Shown here: in pieces, positions 17,241 to 27,400 of the stretch | Position numbering within the stretch: position 1 is the first letter of the stretch | How the letters are laid out: every line of letters starts with the position of its first letter | Source of the DNA: an uncultured Nitrosomonas sp. | GTDB taxonomy: Bacteria > Pseudomonadota > Gammaproteobacteria > Burkholderiales > Nitrosomonadaceae | Assembly (NCBI GenBank): GCA_902826055.1 | Contig: CADEDJ010000020.1 | Coordinates: 1 to 49,021, forward strand | Reading direction: 5' to 3' | Length of the DNA: 49,021 nt | Notes under the pieces: model-generated | Told to the model about the DNA's origin: nothing | The model's database searches: none | The model's input: the letters and a program-made list of their open reading frames with translations, nothing else | Program-made: the position numbers and the translations under genes

Positions 17241-17756
17241 ATGAAAAAACATGACTTCTCAGAACACACAAGCAATGCTACGAACAGGATTCAACTGGAG
17301 GAATCAAAAGATAAATTAGCCCGTCTTGCGTGGTTAATGGATAGCTCTTTTCGTATTCCTGGCACGCAAATTCGCTTTGGTTTTGATGGCTTAATCGGAA
17401 TGATTCCTGGGATAGGTGATGCAGTGGGCGCAATAATTTCCAGTCATATTTTGACACAAGCTGCTTATATGGGCGTACCCCAATCGATTCTTCTGAAAAT
17501 GGCTTTCAATATCGGATTGGATGCTATCTTAGGAATAGTCCCCGTGTTTGGAGATATATCGGATTTTGTTTGGAAAGCTAATCAACGGAATGTTAAATTG
17601 TTAAGCGATTATCTGGAACAACCAGAAAAAACGGTAATCCATAGTCGTCTTTTTGTCGGAATTCTAGGCTTTTTAGTATTCGGAGCAGTGGCTTTGATCG
17701 GTTTACTGGGTTTCTTAATGATGCGTTGGCTTTGGTTTTCCGTTCAAGGAAGTTAA
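17241..17756 (+). CDS. DUF4112 domain membrane protein
   Basis: A 171-residue protein of the DUF4112 family. The domain, about residues 25-125, shows the hallmarks LAWLMDSSFRIPGT, FGFDGLIGMIPGIGDAVGA and LDAILGIVPVFGDISDFVW. These are two repeated glycine- and proline-containing hydrophobic hairpins. The C-terminus adds a clear transmembrane helix, about residues 138-165 (FVGILGFLVFGAVALIGLLG). No biochemical function is established for the family. It has no close same-strand partner. Confidence 0.85.
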   Translation: MKKHDFSEHTSNATNRIQLEESKDKLARLAWLMDSSFRIPGTQIRFGFDGLIGMIPGIGDAVGAIISSHILTQAAYMGVPQSILLKMAFNIGLDAILGIVPVFGDISDFVWKANQRNVKLLSDYLEQPEKTVIHSRLFVGILGFLVFGAVALIGLLGFLMMRWLWFSVQGS

Positions 17757-17980
17757 TCGTAGTATTTTCAATGCGGTAGATGGCTCATAGCTACTTTTTC
17801 ACATTGCACGGTAAAGATCTTTGTTTAAGACAATTCAGTATGAACTGCCGGCTCTAAATCTTAGGGTTATCTTGAGATGACCTGTAGCGATTTTCAAAAA
17901 ACTGAACAAACTCAGAAGAGTGTAGGTTCTACCCCGGATATTACCGAACTGTGGCAGCTTATTGATGTTACGGTAAATTT

Positions 17981-18952
17981 TTAGTAATGCAATTCTCCCG
18001 GGAAAATGCCTGTCCGAACGACGCCATCGTTAGCGATGGTGCCGCAATACATGCCTTTCGTATTAAAGCGCGCGGCATAGTTGCCTTTTGCATCCAATAC
18101 GATCAGACCGCCATCACCGCCAATGGCGGCAATTTCAGCGAGTGTATTATCGGCTGCTTCGGCAATCGGCGTGTTGAGTAACCTTATCTGCGCGGCGGTA
18201 TTGAACGCCGCGGCTGTGCGAATGAACATTTCACCGGTGCCGGTGGCGGATACCGCTAGCGAGTGATTGTCGGCGTAGGTACCGGCGCCAATGATAGGTG
18301 AATCGCCGACACGTCCATAACGTTTGTTAGTCAGTCCGCCGGTCGAGGTACCGGCGGCGAGATTGCCATAATGATCCAATGCCACTGCCCCAACGGTTCC
18401 GCGTTTTTGATCGTCATCAGCTAACGACGTATCTGAATCATTGTCGTGATCAAGCATCATGCGGTCTTTGGCGATGGCTTTTTGCAATTGATCCCAACGA
18501 TGCTGGGTGTAGAAGTAAGCGGGATTGACAATTGCCAAGCCTTGTTCGGCAGCAAATGTTTCTGCACCATGACCTATTAACATGACATGCGCGCTTTTTG
18601 TCATGACGGCATGTGCGGCGCGAATGGGATTGCGAATGGTGGTGACTCCGGCAATAGCGCCCGCCAGGCGTGTGGCGCCATCCATGATCGATGCATCCAG
18701 TTCGTTGCGGCCGGCGTGCGTGAAAACCGAACCTTTGCCGGCATTGAACAATGGCGAATCCTCCATCACCACGATTGCAGCAATCACCGCATCAACGCTA
18801 CTACCGCCTTCTTTAAGCACGGTATAGCCAGCCGTTAACGACTCTGTGAGTGCTTGCCGGTAAGCTTGCTCACGTTCTGCAGTCAATTTGCTGCGTGAAA
18901 TGGCACCGGCGCCGCCGTGAATAACCAGGCGGATTGACAATCCGTTGTCCAT
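17981..18952 (-). CDS. iaaA: Isoaspartyl peptidase / L-asparaginase (Ntn hydrolase)
   Basis: A 323-residue plant-type asparaginase that cleaves isoaspartyl dipeptides and asparagine. The precursor cuts itself to expose the catalytic threonine in RGTVGAVAL (about residue 186). The N-terminal IHGGAGAI, the NAGKGSV loop and the substrate stretch GTSTGG are all present. No signal peptide is visible, so it should be cytoplasmic. The ATG at 18952 overlaps the stop of the upstream chitosanase-like gene by one base; a TTG three bases earlier would give a four-base overlap. Either arrangement indicates translational coupling, linking it to the envelope gene cluster. Confidence 0.9.
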   Translation of the reverse strand: MDNGLSIRLVIHGGAGAISRSKLTAEREQAYRQALTESLTAGYTVLKEGGSSVDAVIAAIVVMEDSPLFNAGKGSVFTHAGRNELDASIMDGATRLAGAIAGVTTIRNPIRAAHAVMTKSAHVMLIGHGAETFAAEQGLAIVNPAYFYTQHRWDQLQKAIAKDRMMLDHDNDSDTSLADDDQKRGTVGAVALDHYGNLAAGTSTGGLTNKRYGRVGDSPIIGAGTYADNHSLAVSATGTGEMFIRTAAAFNTAAQIRLLNTPIAEAADNTLAEIAAIGGDGGLIVLDAKGNYAARFNTKGMYCGTIANDGVVRTGIFPGELHY

Positions 18953-19635
18953 CAATTACCCGTCACTTTCACGCCATGCGCATCGATAGGCAGTTTCGAT
19001 AAATCCCAATTGTCGCGTTGGATCTCGCGCTGAAAGCATTCAGTGCGATACACGGTTTTACGTAATAGGGGATTGCTGTGATTTCTCAACCAATTATCCC
19101 TGGCCTCCACATATTCCGTGATCCAATCTTTTTCATTACCACTATTAGCCGGTGTTTTCGCAGGGAAACGGGTGCGCAAAAACTCAGGGATTGAGCCGCT
19201 ATGAATGAAAGAATCATAGATCACGAGGGCTGAGAACGGCAGTGAAAATCCATTGTTGGTCGCCCATTTCATGGCGGGTTGGAAGTAGCGTTCATCAAAG
19301 AAATCATCCTGAACGCGTTGCATGACAGGATCTTTTCCGGCGTCTCTGAGCAAATCCAGGAATGTTGGGTCGTCCACTAGTGGCGTAATACCGATTTTGT
19401 CGACAAAAGGTTTGAGCTTCTCGCTCAATTGCCCTGCGCTTTCGGTGTATTGCTTTACTAAATCGTGAAGTTTTCCATACTCTGTGGTTTGAGACCGGCC
19501 GTATGTGACCTGGCGGATTCGATCGGGGCCATCATCAAATCGTGCGATGGCACTGTAATTGCCTTGCGCGCTACCGGTTTCATAAACATTGATGACTTGT
19601 TCGCAAATGCGTTTTTGTTGTGCGGTAAGGTTCAT
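18952..19635 (-). CDS. GH46-like chitosanase
   Basis: A 227-residue protein resembling glycoside hydrolase family 46 chitosanases, lysozyme-fold enzymes that cut beta-1,4-glucosamine chains. The N-terminal helix carries the candidate catalytic acid E19 (NVYETGS), and a candidate base lies in the following FDDGPDR loop (D34, D35 or D38), before the conserved QVTYGRSQTTEYGKL stretch. There is no signal peptide, which is odd for an enzyme acting on a polymer outside the cell. Its ATG overlaps the stop of the upstream exported protein by four bases (ATGA), with AAAGGAG before it, so the two are co-translated. Substrate could be deacetylated glycan rather than chitosan. Confidence 0.65.
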   Translation of the reverse strand: MNLTAQQKRICEQVINVYETGSAQGNYSAIARFDDGPDRIRQVTYGRSQTTEYGKLHDLVKQYTESAGQLSEKLKPFVDKIGITPLVDDPTFLDLLRDAGKDPVMQRVQDDFFDERYFQPAMKWATNNGFSLPFSALVIYDSFIHSGSIPEFLRTRFPAKTPANSGNEKDWITEYVEARDNWLRNHSNPLLRKTVYRTECFQREIQRDNWDLSKLPIDAHGVKVTGN

Positions 19636-20144
19636 GGCTGTTCTCCTTTGAATGGTTGCGGTGATTGGGCTGGGACGTGTTTCAGCAGGCGCGCCTGCAA
19701 TTCTTTAAGCCGTTCTTCGGTAATTTCCCTGAATGTATCGCTGTATTCCAGCGAAGCCAAAGTGCCGCCTTGCGAAACGACTGAAGCTTGCGCTTTTTCT
19801 TTGCGTTGTTTTAGCCAACGTTCCTGCTCTTTGTATAAATTAACCTGCATGACTGCATCCAAATGCTGCATCAGTTTCATATAAACAATGAATAACTGGG
19901 CATCGCGCAGATCGGCAAGATTTTGCCCGATTCGATTGAGTGCTTGCTGAGAGGCATGCATGTCTGTATTGGCTGATTCTTCTATAGACTCAGCAACTTG
20001 ATCGAGTGACGGCAGCCAGGACTGGGGCACCATTTGTGGACACTGGGTAGAGGGATTTTGTGCCAAAACTGGCGCAGGAGATAGTCCGCCGAGCAAGCAG
20101 CTTAACGTCATGGATGCAAGGGTTTGTCTGGTTTTAATATTCAC
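19632..20144 (-). CDS. Exported coiled-coil-like protein of unknown function
   Basis: A 170-residue protein I do not recognise. It starts with GTG behind a strong AAGGAAAGG. Residues 1-28 form a Sec-type signal peptide ending VLAQ. The mature part is mostly helical and charged, with heptad-like stretches (QVNLYKEQERWLKQRKEKAQ and EERLKELQARLL) suggesting a coiled coil in the periplasm. It overlaps the chitosanase-like gene by four bases and lies 87 bases downstream of the L,D-transpeptidase gene. It may act with the chitosanase-like protein at the wall; this is from gene order only. Confidence 0.75.
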   Translation of the reverse strand: MNIKTRQTLASMTLSCLLGGLSPAPVLAQNPSTQCPQMVPQSWLPSLDQVAESIEESANTDMHASQQALNRIGQNLADLRDAQLFIVYMKLMQHLDAVMQVNLYKEQERWLKQRKEKAQASVVSQGGTLASLEYSDTFREITEERLKELQARLLKHVPAQSPQPFKGEQP

Positions 20145-20231
20145 GCATCCTTTCCTTATTGACTGGCTTGCAGATGAAGTGACAAACAGGATTGCCTGGA
20201 TTAAATAGATCTCTACGAGAAAGTAAGTCTA

Positions 20232-21398
20232 CTACCGAATCGGGTCGGATTGTTTATTCGTCATTTCCAAGACATCGTTCGCTGTCAATTGCCGGCTCAT
20301 GTCGCCATCCCAGGTCGCATTAAATGGCAGGGTATTTTCCACTCGTATGGCGCGGTCGAGATAAGCTTGCAGGGTCAGAGCCGGTTGTGTGATGGGTAGG
20401 GCTATGGTGCGCGGATTTTGGATGGCTTCATTCAGCAGAGTCCGGTTAATTTTTGCGTGTGGCCGCTGATCCAGCTTTGCCTTGGCTGTCGTGCGTACAG
20501 CACTTAATGATTTGTTGAGCAATGCCGCATGATTGCGCTTATCGTCTTCGAGGATGGCGTAGGTCTGCAGGTATAGCTTGTGGTCGCGCCAGCCGAGTAA
20601 ACGGGGTTGATTCACGACGCGAACCGGCGTGCCGACGGGTACCTCGTTGTAAATACCTACGATATCCTCGGGATACATGCGTAAACAACCGTGACTGCCG
20701 CGTAAACCGATGCTCGGTGGTTTATCGGTACCGTGAATGGCATAGCTCGGCCAGTCGAGTTTCAAGACATGCGTACCCATCGGATTATCGGGGCCGGGCG
20801 GCACGATAGCAGGCAACGGATCGCCATTTTCCGCATGTTCTTTGCGAATGGAAAGCGGGGGTATCCACGCCGGATTTTCTTTTTTGGAAGCGACGCGGGT
20901 TACGCCTTCAGGCGTTTTCCATTGCACACGCCCGATGCCTACCGGATGCGTGACAACTTTTTGCGGCTCACCGGCTTTGGCTTTAGGAAAATAAAACAAC
21001 CGCATGGCGGCAAGATTAATCACAATTCCTTGGCGCGGCGCGTCGGGCAAAACGAATTGGGTCGGAATGACGATTTTGGTGCCTGCTCCTGGTAACCAGG
21101 GATCAACATGCGGATTGGCGCTGACAATTTCTTCGTAACCCAGATTGAAACGGCGGGCGATATCGGAAAGCGTGTCGTCTGTACTTGCGGTGATGACTTG
21201 CAATGTGCCCACCACATCATCGCGCGCAGGATCAAAACTGAATTCATGACTGGCCAAAGGAATAGGCAATGACTTCACCACCGGGGGCAATGCCGATTGC
21301 CCGGTTAAAAACGACTGGCAGCCGCTCAACAGCAAAATGCTGGCACAACAGCCATATACGAGACCGTCACGGAGTGAACAGGCAAGTTTTTTATTCAT
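20232..21398 (-). CDS. L,D-transpeptidase (YkuD) lipoprotein with LysM domain
   Basis: A 388-residue envelope enzyme that makes 3-3 peptidoglycan crosslinks or attaches outer-membrane lipoprotein to the wall. It has a lipobox LLSGC with the acylated cysteine at residue 27, a LysM domain at about residues 69-115 (DDTLSDIARRFNLGYEEIV), and a YkuD domain at about 120-260. The catalytic motif SHGCLRM has the cysteine near residue 237 and the histidine in YAIHGTDKP. The C-terminal 120 residues form a tail seen in ErfK/YbiS-like enzymes. It heads a minus-strand run with three further genes, the last three overlapping. Confidence 0.92.
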   Translation of the reverse strand: MNKKLACSLRDGLVYGCCASILLLSGCQSFLTGQSALPPVVKSLPIPLASHEFSFDPARDDVVGTLQVITASTDDTLSDIARRFNLGYEEIVSANPHVDPWLPGAGTKIVIPTQFVLPDAPRQGIVINLAAMRLFYFPKAKAGEPQKVVTHPVGIGRVQWKTPEGVTRVASKKENPAWIPPLSIRKEHAENGDPLPAIVPPGPDNPMGTHVLKLDWPSYAIHGTDKPPSIGLRGSHGCLRMYPEDIVGIYNEVPVGTPVRVVNQPRLLGWRDHKLYLQTYAILEDDKRNHAALLNKSLSAVRTTAKAKLDQRPHAKINRTLLNEAIQNPRTIALPITQPALTLQAYLDRAIRVENTLPFNATWDGDMSRQLTANDVLEMTNKQSDPIR

Positions 21399-21702
21399 AC
21401 AATCAACAGGAGCATAAAAAATAGACGTGGTCGATGGCAGTCAATTTACAAGATTTCTCGTGATGACACAACAATTAACCACAATAAATCAAGATATTTT
21501 CACCATTAATTTAAAGTATCACATGAGATATTGAAAATGCGGTAATTGTTGCCAGAGTTACAATCCGGGTAGCGATCTCCAATTCTTTTAGTAATTTTTT
21601 GACCGGCAAAATCGATTGCCAGTATGATTGCAGGCTAGAAAGAACAGCACTCGATTTCAACACCTATCAACTAAAATTGTGCAGAAACCGTGAACGCCCA
21701 TA
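21399..21702 (+). promoter_or_regulatory. Spacer with predicted sigma-70 promoter for the TIR-FGE gene
   Basis: This 304-base gap separates two divergent genes. TTGACC at 21599-21604 and TATGAT at 21623-21628, with an 18-base spacer, form a good promoter for the downstream TIR-FGE gene, giving a leader of about 70 bases. The spacer between the boxes contains a small inverted repeat (GGCAA / TTGCC, 21605-21620), which could be an operator. No other gene or repeat is apparent in the gap. Confidence 0.5.
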
Positions 21703-23175
21703 ATGGCTAAAATTTTCATCAGCTACCGCCGCGACGATAGCGCAGATTATGCAGGCCGGTTGTATGACCGGCTAGCCGGACATTTCGGTCGTGATCAGGT
21801 GTTCATGGACATCGACCAGATCGAGCCGGGCGAGGTGTTCGGCAATGTGATCAAGGAAAAGCTGGCAACGGTACAAGCCGCCGTGGTGCTGATCGGAAAA
21901 CGCTGGCTGGATATCGCCGATGCCAACGGGCAACGGCGCTTGGATCTTTCCGACGACTGGGTGCGGCTTGAAATCACTGCATTGCTGGAACGGGATATCC
22001 GCGTAATCCCGGTTCTGGTTGGCGGTGCCGCAATGCCAAACTCGACGCAATTACCCGAATGTTTGGTGCCACTGACACGGCGGCAGGCGCTTGAAATTAC
22101 GAGTCATGCTCGTTTTCACGCGGATACCGGCAAGCTGATAAAAGTGTTGGAAAAAATTATGGTTGCGTCAACACCGCCGACATCCGAACCACCTAAAATG
22201 CCGAAAGAACCGGAAAAAGCGAGTTTCCCACGATTCGCGGTAATTGCCGGAATGGTTGCGGTTTTGGCGGCAGGGATTTATTTTTCTGTAATGTCTCCTG
22301 AACCAACGCCATTTCAACCGGAAGCGGATAATCAGAGTGCCGAACCATTCGCGACCGAAGCAATCCATACTGAAACAAATCCTATTCCAGTCAAGAAACC
22401 CGGTGTGGAACAACCGCAACTGGTAATGCTTGAACCTATTGCCCAACCAGTTACTGACTCACCCAAAGCTACTGTCATTGAACCCGAAATGGTGCGTATT
22501 CCGCCAGGTAATTTTATGATGGGATCAGTTGGTGGAGTGGGTAATGAAGAGCCGCAACACGAAGTCACTATCGCCTACTCGTTTGAAATCGGAAAATATG
22601 AAGTCACGTTCGATGAATACGATGCCTTTGCCAAGGCAACCCATCGTAAGTTGCCGAGTGATGCTGGCTGGGGACGTGGCAAACGCCCGGCAATCAACGT
22701 AACCTTTGTTAAAGCACAAGCGTATGTGCAATGGTTATCGCAACAAACGGGCAAAAAATACCGACTGCCAACGGAAGCCGAATGGGAATACGCTGCCCGG
22801 GCAGGCACGCAAACCCGCTACTGGTGGGGTGAAGATATCGGCCAAAACAATGCGAATTGCAATGGATGCGGCAGCCAATGGGATGGCAAACAGACCGCAC
22901 CGGTCGGTTCGTTCAAGCCGAGCGCATTCGGTCTTTATGACACCGCTGGTAACGTGCAAGAATGGGTAGAAGATTGTTGGCGCTCGAATTACTGGGGTGC
23001 ACAGGATGACGGTTCGGCTCGGCTGGAAATGGACGGCGGAATGTGCGATAGTCGGCTGTCTCGCGGCGGTTCGTGGTTCAGCGATCCACAGAATCTGCGG
23101 TCAGCATTCCGTGGCTGGAACGCCACCGTTTCTGCCAGCAGGGACCAAGGTTTTCGCATCGCCAGGGATTTTTGA
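21703..23175 (+). CDS. TIR domain - transmembrane - FGE/sulfatase-modifying-factor fusion protein
   Basis: A 490-residue fusion. Residues 1-150 form a TIR domain (KIFISYRRDDSADYAGRL, then FMDIDQIEPGE). A candidate NADase glutamate, E90, lies in DDWVRLEIT. A Pro/Lys-rich linker leads to one transmembrane helix at about 176-198. A Pro/Glu-rich spacer precedes an FGE-sulfatase (formylglycine-generating-enzyme-like, C-type-lectin-fold) domain at about 261-490, with MVRIPPGNFMMGS, YRLPTEAEWEYAARAGT, GNVQEWVEDCW, RGGSW and GFRIARDF. TIR domains signal or degrade NAD+; FGE-like domains here more likely sense or bind ligand outside the membrane. It appears monocistronic with its own promoter. Role unproven. 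Confidence 0.9.
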   Translation: MAKIFISYRRDDSADYAGRLYDRLAGHFGRDQVFMDIDQIEPGEVFGNVIKEKLATVQAAVVLIGKRWLDIADANGQRRLDLSDDWVRLEITALLERDIRVIPVLVGGAAMPNSTQLPECLVPLTRRQALEITSHARFHADTGKLIKVLEKIMVASTPPTSEPPKMPKEPEKASFPRFAVIAGMVAVLAAGIYFSVMSPEPTPFQPEADNQSAEPFATEAIHTETNPIPVKKPGVEQPQLVMLEPIAQPVTDSPKATVIEPEMVRIPPGNFMMGSVGGVGNEEPQHEVTIAYSFEIGKYEVTFDEYDAFAKATHRKLPSDAGWGRGKRPAINVTFVKAQAYVQWLSQQTGKKYRLPTEAEWEYAARAGTQTRYWWGEDIGQNNANCNGCGSQWDGKQTAPVGSFKPSAFGLYDTAGNVQEWVEDCWRSNYWGAQDDGSARLEMDGGMCDSRLSRGGSWFSDPQNLRSAFRGWNATVSASRDQGFRIARDF

Positions 23176-23325
23176 GCTGTGTACTTTGTGTTTTTACCCT
23201 TTAGGAGTCAGAAGCGCAGCCCCTGCGGGATTTTGTTGATAATCTAAGCATAGCGTCATCCGCCGATTGCCTTGTTATTTGCGCGCCCTTCCTTGTTAAA
23301 AATATAAGCAAACTTAAAAATCATT

Positions 23326-24252
23326 ATGCTGCAAAAACTGACGCTGTTGTTTCCGCTCTGGATGGTGCTGACCGGCGCCATAGCGTTGTGCTGGCCGGAG
23401 TGGTTGTTGCCGCTGAATCAAGGACCGGTTGTGGTGTTGATTCTGGCTTTTGTCATGCTGTGCATGGGGTTGACCTTGACCTTCGACGATTTCCGCAGGA
23501 TTGCCCGCATGCCGAAAGTGGTGGCAATGGGTTTTGCCGCGCAATATACCGTCATGCCTTTATTGGCCTGGGGGATTGCTACCGCACTTGATTTACCGAC
23601 ATATTTTGCAGTCGGGCTGATTCTGGTGGGTTGCTGCCCTGGCGGCACGGCGTCGAATCTGGTGTCGTATATTGCCAAAGCCGATGTGGCGCTGTCTGTG
23701 GTGATGACCGTTTGCTCCACATTGGCAGCGGTGATTCTGACGCCGTTACTGACGCAATTGTTTGCGGGCACTTTGGTTCCGGTGGATACCTGGATGCTGT
23801 TCAAGCAAACCCTGCAAGTCGTGATTTTGCCTGTTGTGCTGGGCGTTATGCTCAATCGCTGGGCGCCGCACCTCGTGCAGCGGGTGATGCCGGTTGCGCC
23901 GCTGTTATCCGTTTGGGGTGTGTGCGTAATTTGCGCGGTGGTGTTTGCGGCCAACGCCGAAACCATTCTCAGGCATGGTGCTGAGTTGATTCTTGCCGTT
24001 GCGCTTTTACATAGTGGCGGTTTTTTGATTGGCTATCAGTTTGCACGGTTTTTGGGTTGCCCAACCCGGAGTGCGCGGACTATTTCGATTGAAGTTGGCA
24101 TGCAGAATTCCGGATTGGCTATCGTGCTGGCCAAACAAGCATTTCCGATGCTTCCCCTGGCACCGGTTGTGGGCGCGGTTTCGGTGTTAATGCATTCTTT
24201 GCTCGGCAGTTCGCTAGCAGTGTTGTGGCGGCTCCGCTCCTCTCGGCGCTAG
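23326..24252 (+). CDS. Bile acid:sodium symporter (BASS) family transporter
   Basis: A 308-residue, very hydrophobic inner-membrane protein with 9-10 predicted helices. BASS hallmarks include GLTLTFDDFRRIARMPK after the second helix, VGCCPGGTASNLVSYIAKADVALS and the late IEVGMQNSGLAIVLAKQ, the crossover regions that bind sodium. Members carry organic anions such as bile acids, pantoate, pyruvate or glucosinolate-related acids. The substrate here cannot be told. The ATG has little ribosome-site support. It follows the TIR-FGE gene by 150 bases with no clear link. Confidence 0.87.
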   Translation: MLQKLTLLFPLWMVLTGAIALCWPEWLLPLNQGPVVVLILAFVMLCMGLTLTFDDFRRIARMPKVVAMGFAAQYTVMPLLAWGIATALDLPTYFAVGLILVGCCPGGTASNLVSYIAKADVALSVVMTVCSTLAAVILTPLLTQLFAGTLVPVDTWMLFKQTLQVVILPVVLGVMLNRWAPHLVQRVMPVAPLLSVWGVCVICAVVFAANAETILRHGAELILAVALLHSGGFLIGYQFARFLGCPTRSARTISIEVGMQNSGLAIVLAKQAFPMLPLAPVVGAVSVLMHSLLGSSLAVLWRLRSSRR

Positions 24253-24482
24253 TTTTTTCTTTCATTATTCCTGTTATTGAGGCCGTGGCTGCGGCCCTAT
24301 GGGCTTACAGGTATTGCTAACCCCTGTTTTTTGGAAAATTCCACTTTAAGTTGCTGCGTTTCACGTTCCTAGGATATTTGGATCATAAAGACCGCAAATC
24401 TCTTGTCGATATGATTTCAAAGAAATATGGCGCCGGTTGCCGCTATATGTCCGATTCAATCAAAATAAATTAGGAAATTGTT

Positions 24483-27400
24483 ATGAGCAAGTTTGTGAAC
24501 GGTGAGTTCTTGATTCAGTTTGCTGCGCATATGACCCCATTAGAGAAGGTCACTTTGTTACGCAAAAATGGTGCCGAATTTGTCGATGATTTTGCATCGT
24601 CTCAGCAGGAACCAATGCTGGCTAAAGTCAACCATCCCAAATCTCTTGAAAAAGCAATAGATAAACTGGCCAAGCTGCCGGGTGTTGAGTTTGTGCAACA
24701 CAATTGGGTGATATCCAATCAATTGAGCAGCGATGATCCCTTCTATACCAACGGTAATCTTTGGGGTATGTACGGCGATGTCACTTCTCCTGTGAATAGC
24801 TATGGTAGCCAAGCCGCCGAAGCATGGAACAGTGGATTTACCGGCACGACAAAAACCGTCGTGGGTGTCATCGATACAGGCATCGATTACACGCATCCCG
24901 ATCTCTATCTTAATATTTGGATTAATCAAAAAGAAATCAGTAATACCCTGAGAACGTCATTAACTGACGTGGATGAGGATAGCGTTATCAGTTTTATCGA
25001 TTTGAATCATGCGGCTAACGTGAGTTATGTCAATGATTTTAATAATAATGGCCGTATCGATGCCGGTGATTTGCTAGCGGATTCTCGCTGGGAAGGCGGA
25101 GATGATTTGGATGGCAATGGTTATATTGACGACATTGTCGGCTGGGACTTCGTTAACAACGACAACAATCCTTTTGATGATGTCGGTCACGGCACCCACG
25201 TTGCTGGCACAATTGGCGCTACGGGTGACAATGGCACCGGTGTTTCGGGGGTGAACTGGAATATTGAGATGGTGGCGCTCAAAGCGTTGGGTCCTTCTGG
25301 AGGAACTTCTTTATCGACAACTGCGGCGATCAATTACTATACCAATGCCAGTTTGGTTTCCGGTACCGGTCAGAATTTCGTGGCTACCAATAATTCCTGG
25401 GGTGGAGGCGGATATTCTCAAAGCAATTATGATGCCATTGTGCGCTCGGCACAAGCGGGCAACTTGTTTGTCGCGGCTGCCGGAAATAGTGGATTGAATA
25501 CCGATAGTTATGCAAATTATCCGTCCAACATGAATACCACCGCAACAATCGGATTCGATGCCGTGATATCGGTAGCGGCATTAACCAGTTCTGGTACGTT
25601 GGCCTCCTTTTCGAATTACGGAAAATCAACGGTTGACCTCGCGGCACCGGGACAGGGTATTTATTCAACTGTGCCCGGTGGTGGTTATGCTTCCTACCAA
25701 GGCACATCGATGGCTGCGCCACATGTTACCGGTGCGTTGGCATTGTATGCATCCGCGCTTCCGGATATTTCGGCGCAGCAATTGCGTGAATCGTTATTGA
25801 GTACGGTGGCGCCAACCAGTGCATTGACATCGACTTCAGTAACCGGAGGGCGTCTGGATATTGGCACAATGATTGCCGGTGTGCCGCCTCCTCCGGGTGT
25901 AATCATCAACGGCGGCAACTATACCGGCACAACGGCCAACAATATCATGAATGCTGGCGCGGGAGACGATATTCTCTACGGTTTGGCCGGCAATGACACA
26001 CTGAATGCTTTGGCTGGCAATGACATACTGGATGGCGGCGCGGGTAGTGACAAACTCTATGGTGGAGAAGGATCCGATATATATCTTGTAGTATTAACGG
26101 CGGATCACGGAGCAGCGGAATTTTTTGATTATGGTACTTTGGGTACCGATGAAATAAGGTTTGCTGCAACGGTTAAAAGCACGCTAAAAATATTTGCCGG
26201 CGATAGCGGCATCGAACGCGTGGTAATTGGCGCCGGACTGGGAGCCAGTGCCAATACATCAGCCACGACAGCGCTCAATATTAATGCTGCTGCAGCGGCA
26301 AATGCGCTAACCATCATTGGAAATGCCGGTAATAATTCGCTCACCGGTACCGCCTATGTTGATCAATTGGATGGTGGCGACGGTTCAGATACTTATATCA
26401 TCAATTCCTCAGCGCATCATTCGGCTGCGGAAATTACCGATACAGGTTCAATTGGCATTGATGTGGTTAGTTTTGCCGCCACTGCGCCTAGCACCCTGAC
26501 ATTGTATGCCGGTGACAGCGGTATTGATCGTGTTATTACCAGCGGAACAGCAGCGCTTAATATTGATGCATCGGCAACCGGAAACAGTCTTGCGATAATT
26601 GGAAATTCCGCATCAAACATTCTGATTGGTACAGCTTTCGCCGATACCATGAATGGCGGCAGCGGCGGGGATATTTATCTCATCAATTCGGCCACTGAGC
26701 ACAATCAGGCTGAAATTGCTGACAATGGAACAAGTGGAATTGATGAGGTACGCTTTACAACTCAAACCGCTGGAACTTTGACACTGTTCGCCGGAGATAC
26801 CGGAATCGAGCAAGCTGTTATTGGAACGGGCAGTGCAGTTACAGCTAACGCCAGCGGTACTGCCGCTAATAACATTGATGCTACCCTAGCGCCAAAAGGT
26901 TTAACGATCATTGGCAATGCAGGCGCTAATATACTCAAAGGAAGCGTATTTGATGACATATTGATTGGCAATGCCGGTGAAGATTCGCTGCTAGGTGGAA
27001 GCGGATCGGATATTTATGTCTTTGAAAATTCCGCTGACCACGCTGCAGCAGAAATTTCCGATACTGGAATTACAGGCGTCGATGTCATACGCTATGCTGC
27101 TACAACCGCCGGTACACTTACGTTATTTGCCGGCAATGTCGGAATAGAACAAATCATTATTGGCACCGGTATCGGACCTGCGGCGGTTTCAACAGGCACC
27201 ACAGCACTAAATGTGGATGCATCGGCACTGACCGGCCCTTTACTGCTCGCTGGAAATGCCGGCGCCAATACCCTTCAGGCTACGGTACAAGATGATATTA
27301 TGAATGGCGGTTCGGGCATTGATAAACTTGACGGAAACGAAGGAGCGGATATCTACTTGATTGCTGCAGCAACAGAACATTCTGCCGCAGAATTTTCTGA

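Noticed and set aside
17877..17984. 35-codon plus-strand frame starting ATGACCTGTAGC
   Set aside because: The ribosome site is poor, it runs into the isoaspartyl peptidase gene's end, and no homolog is recalled.
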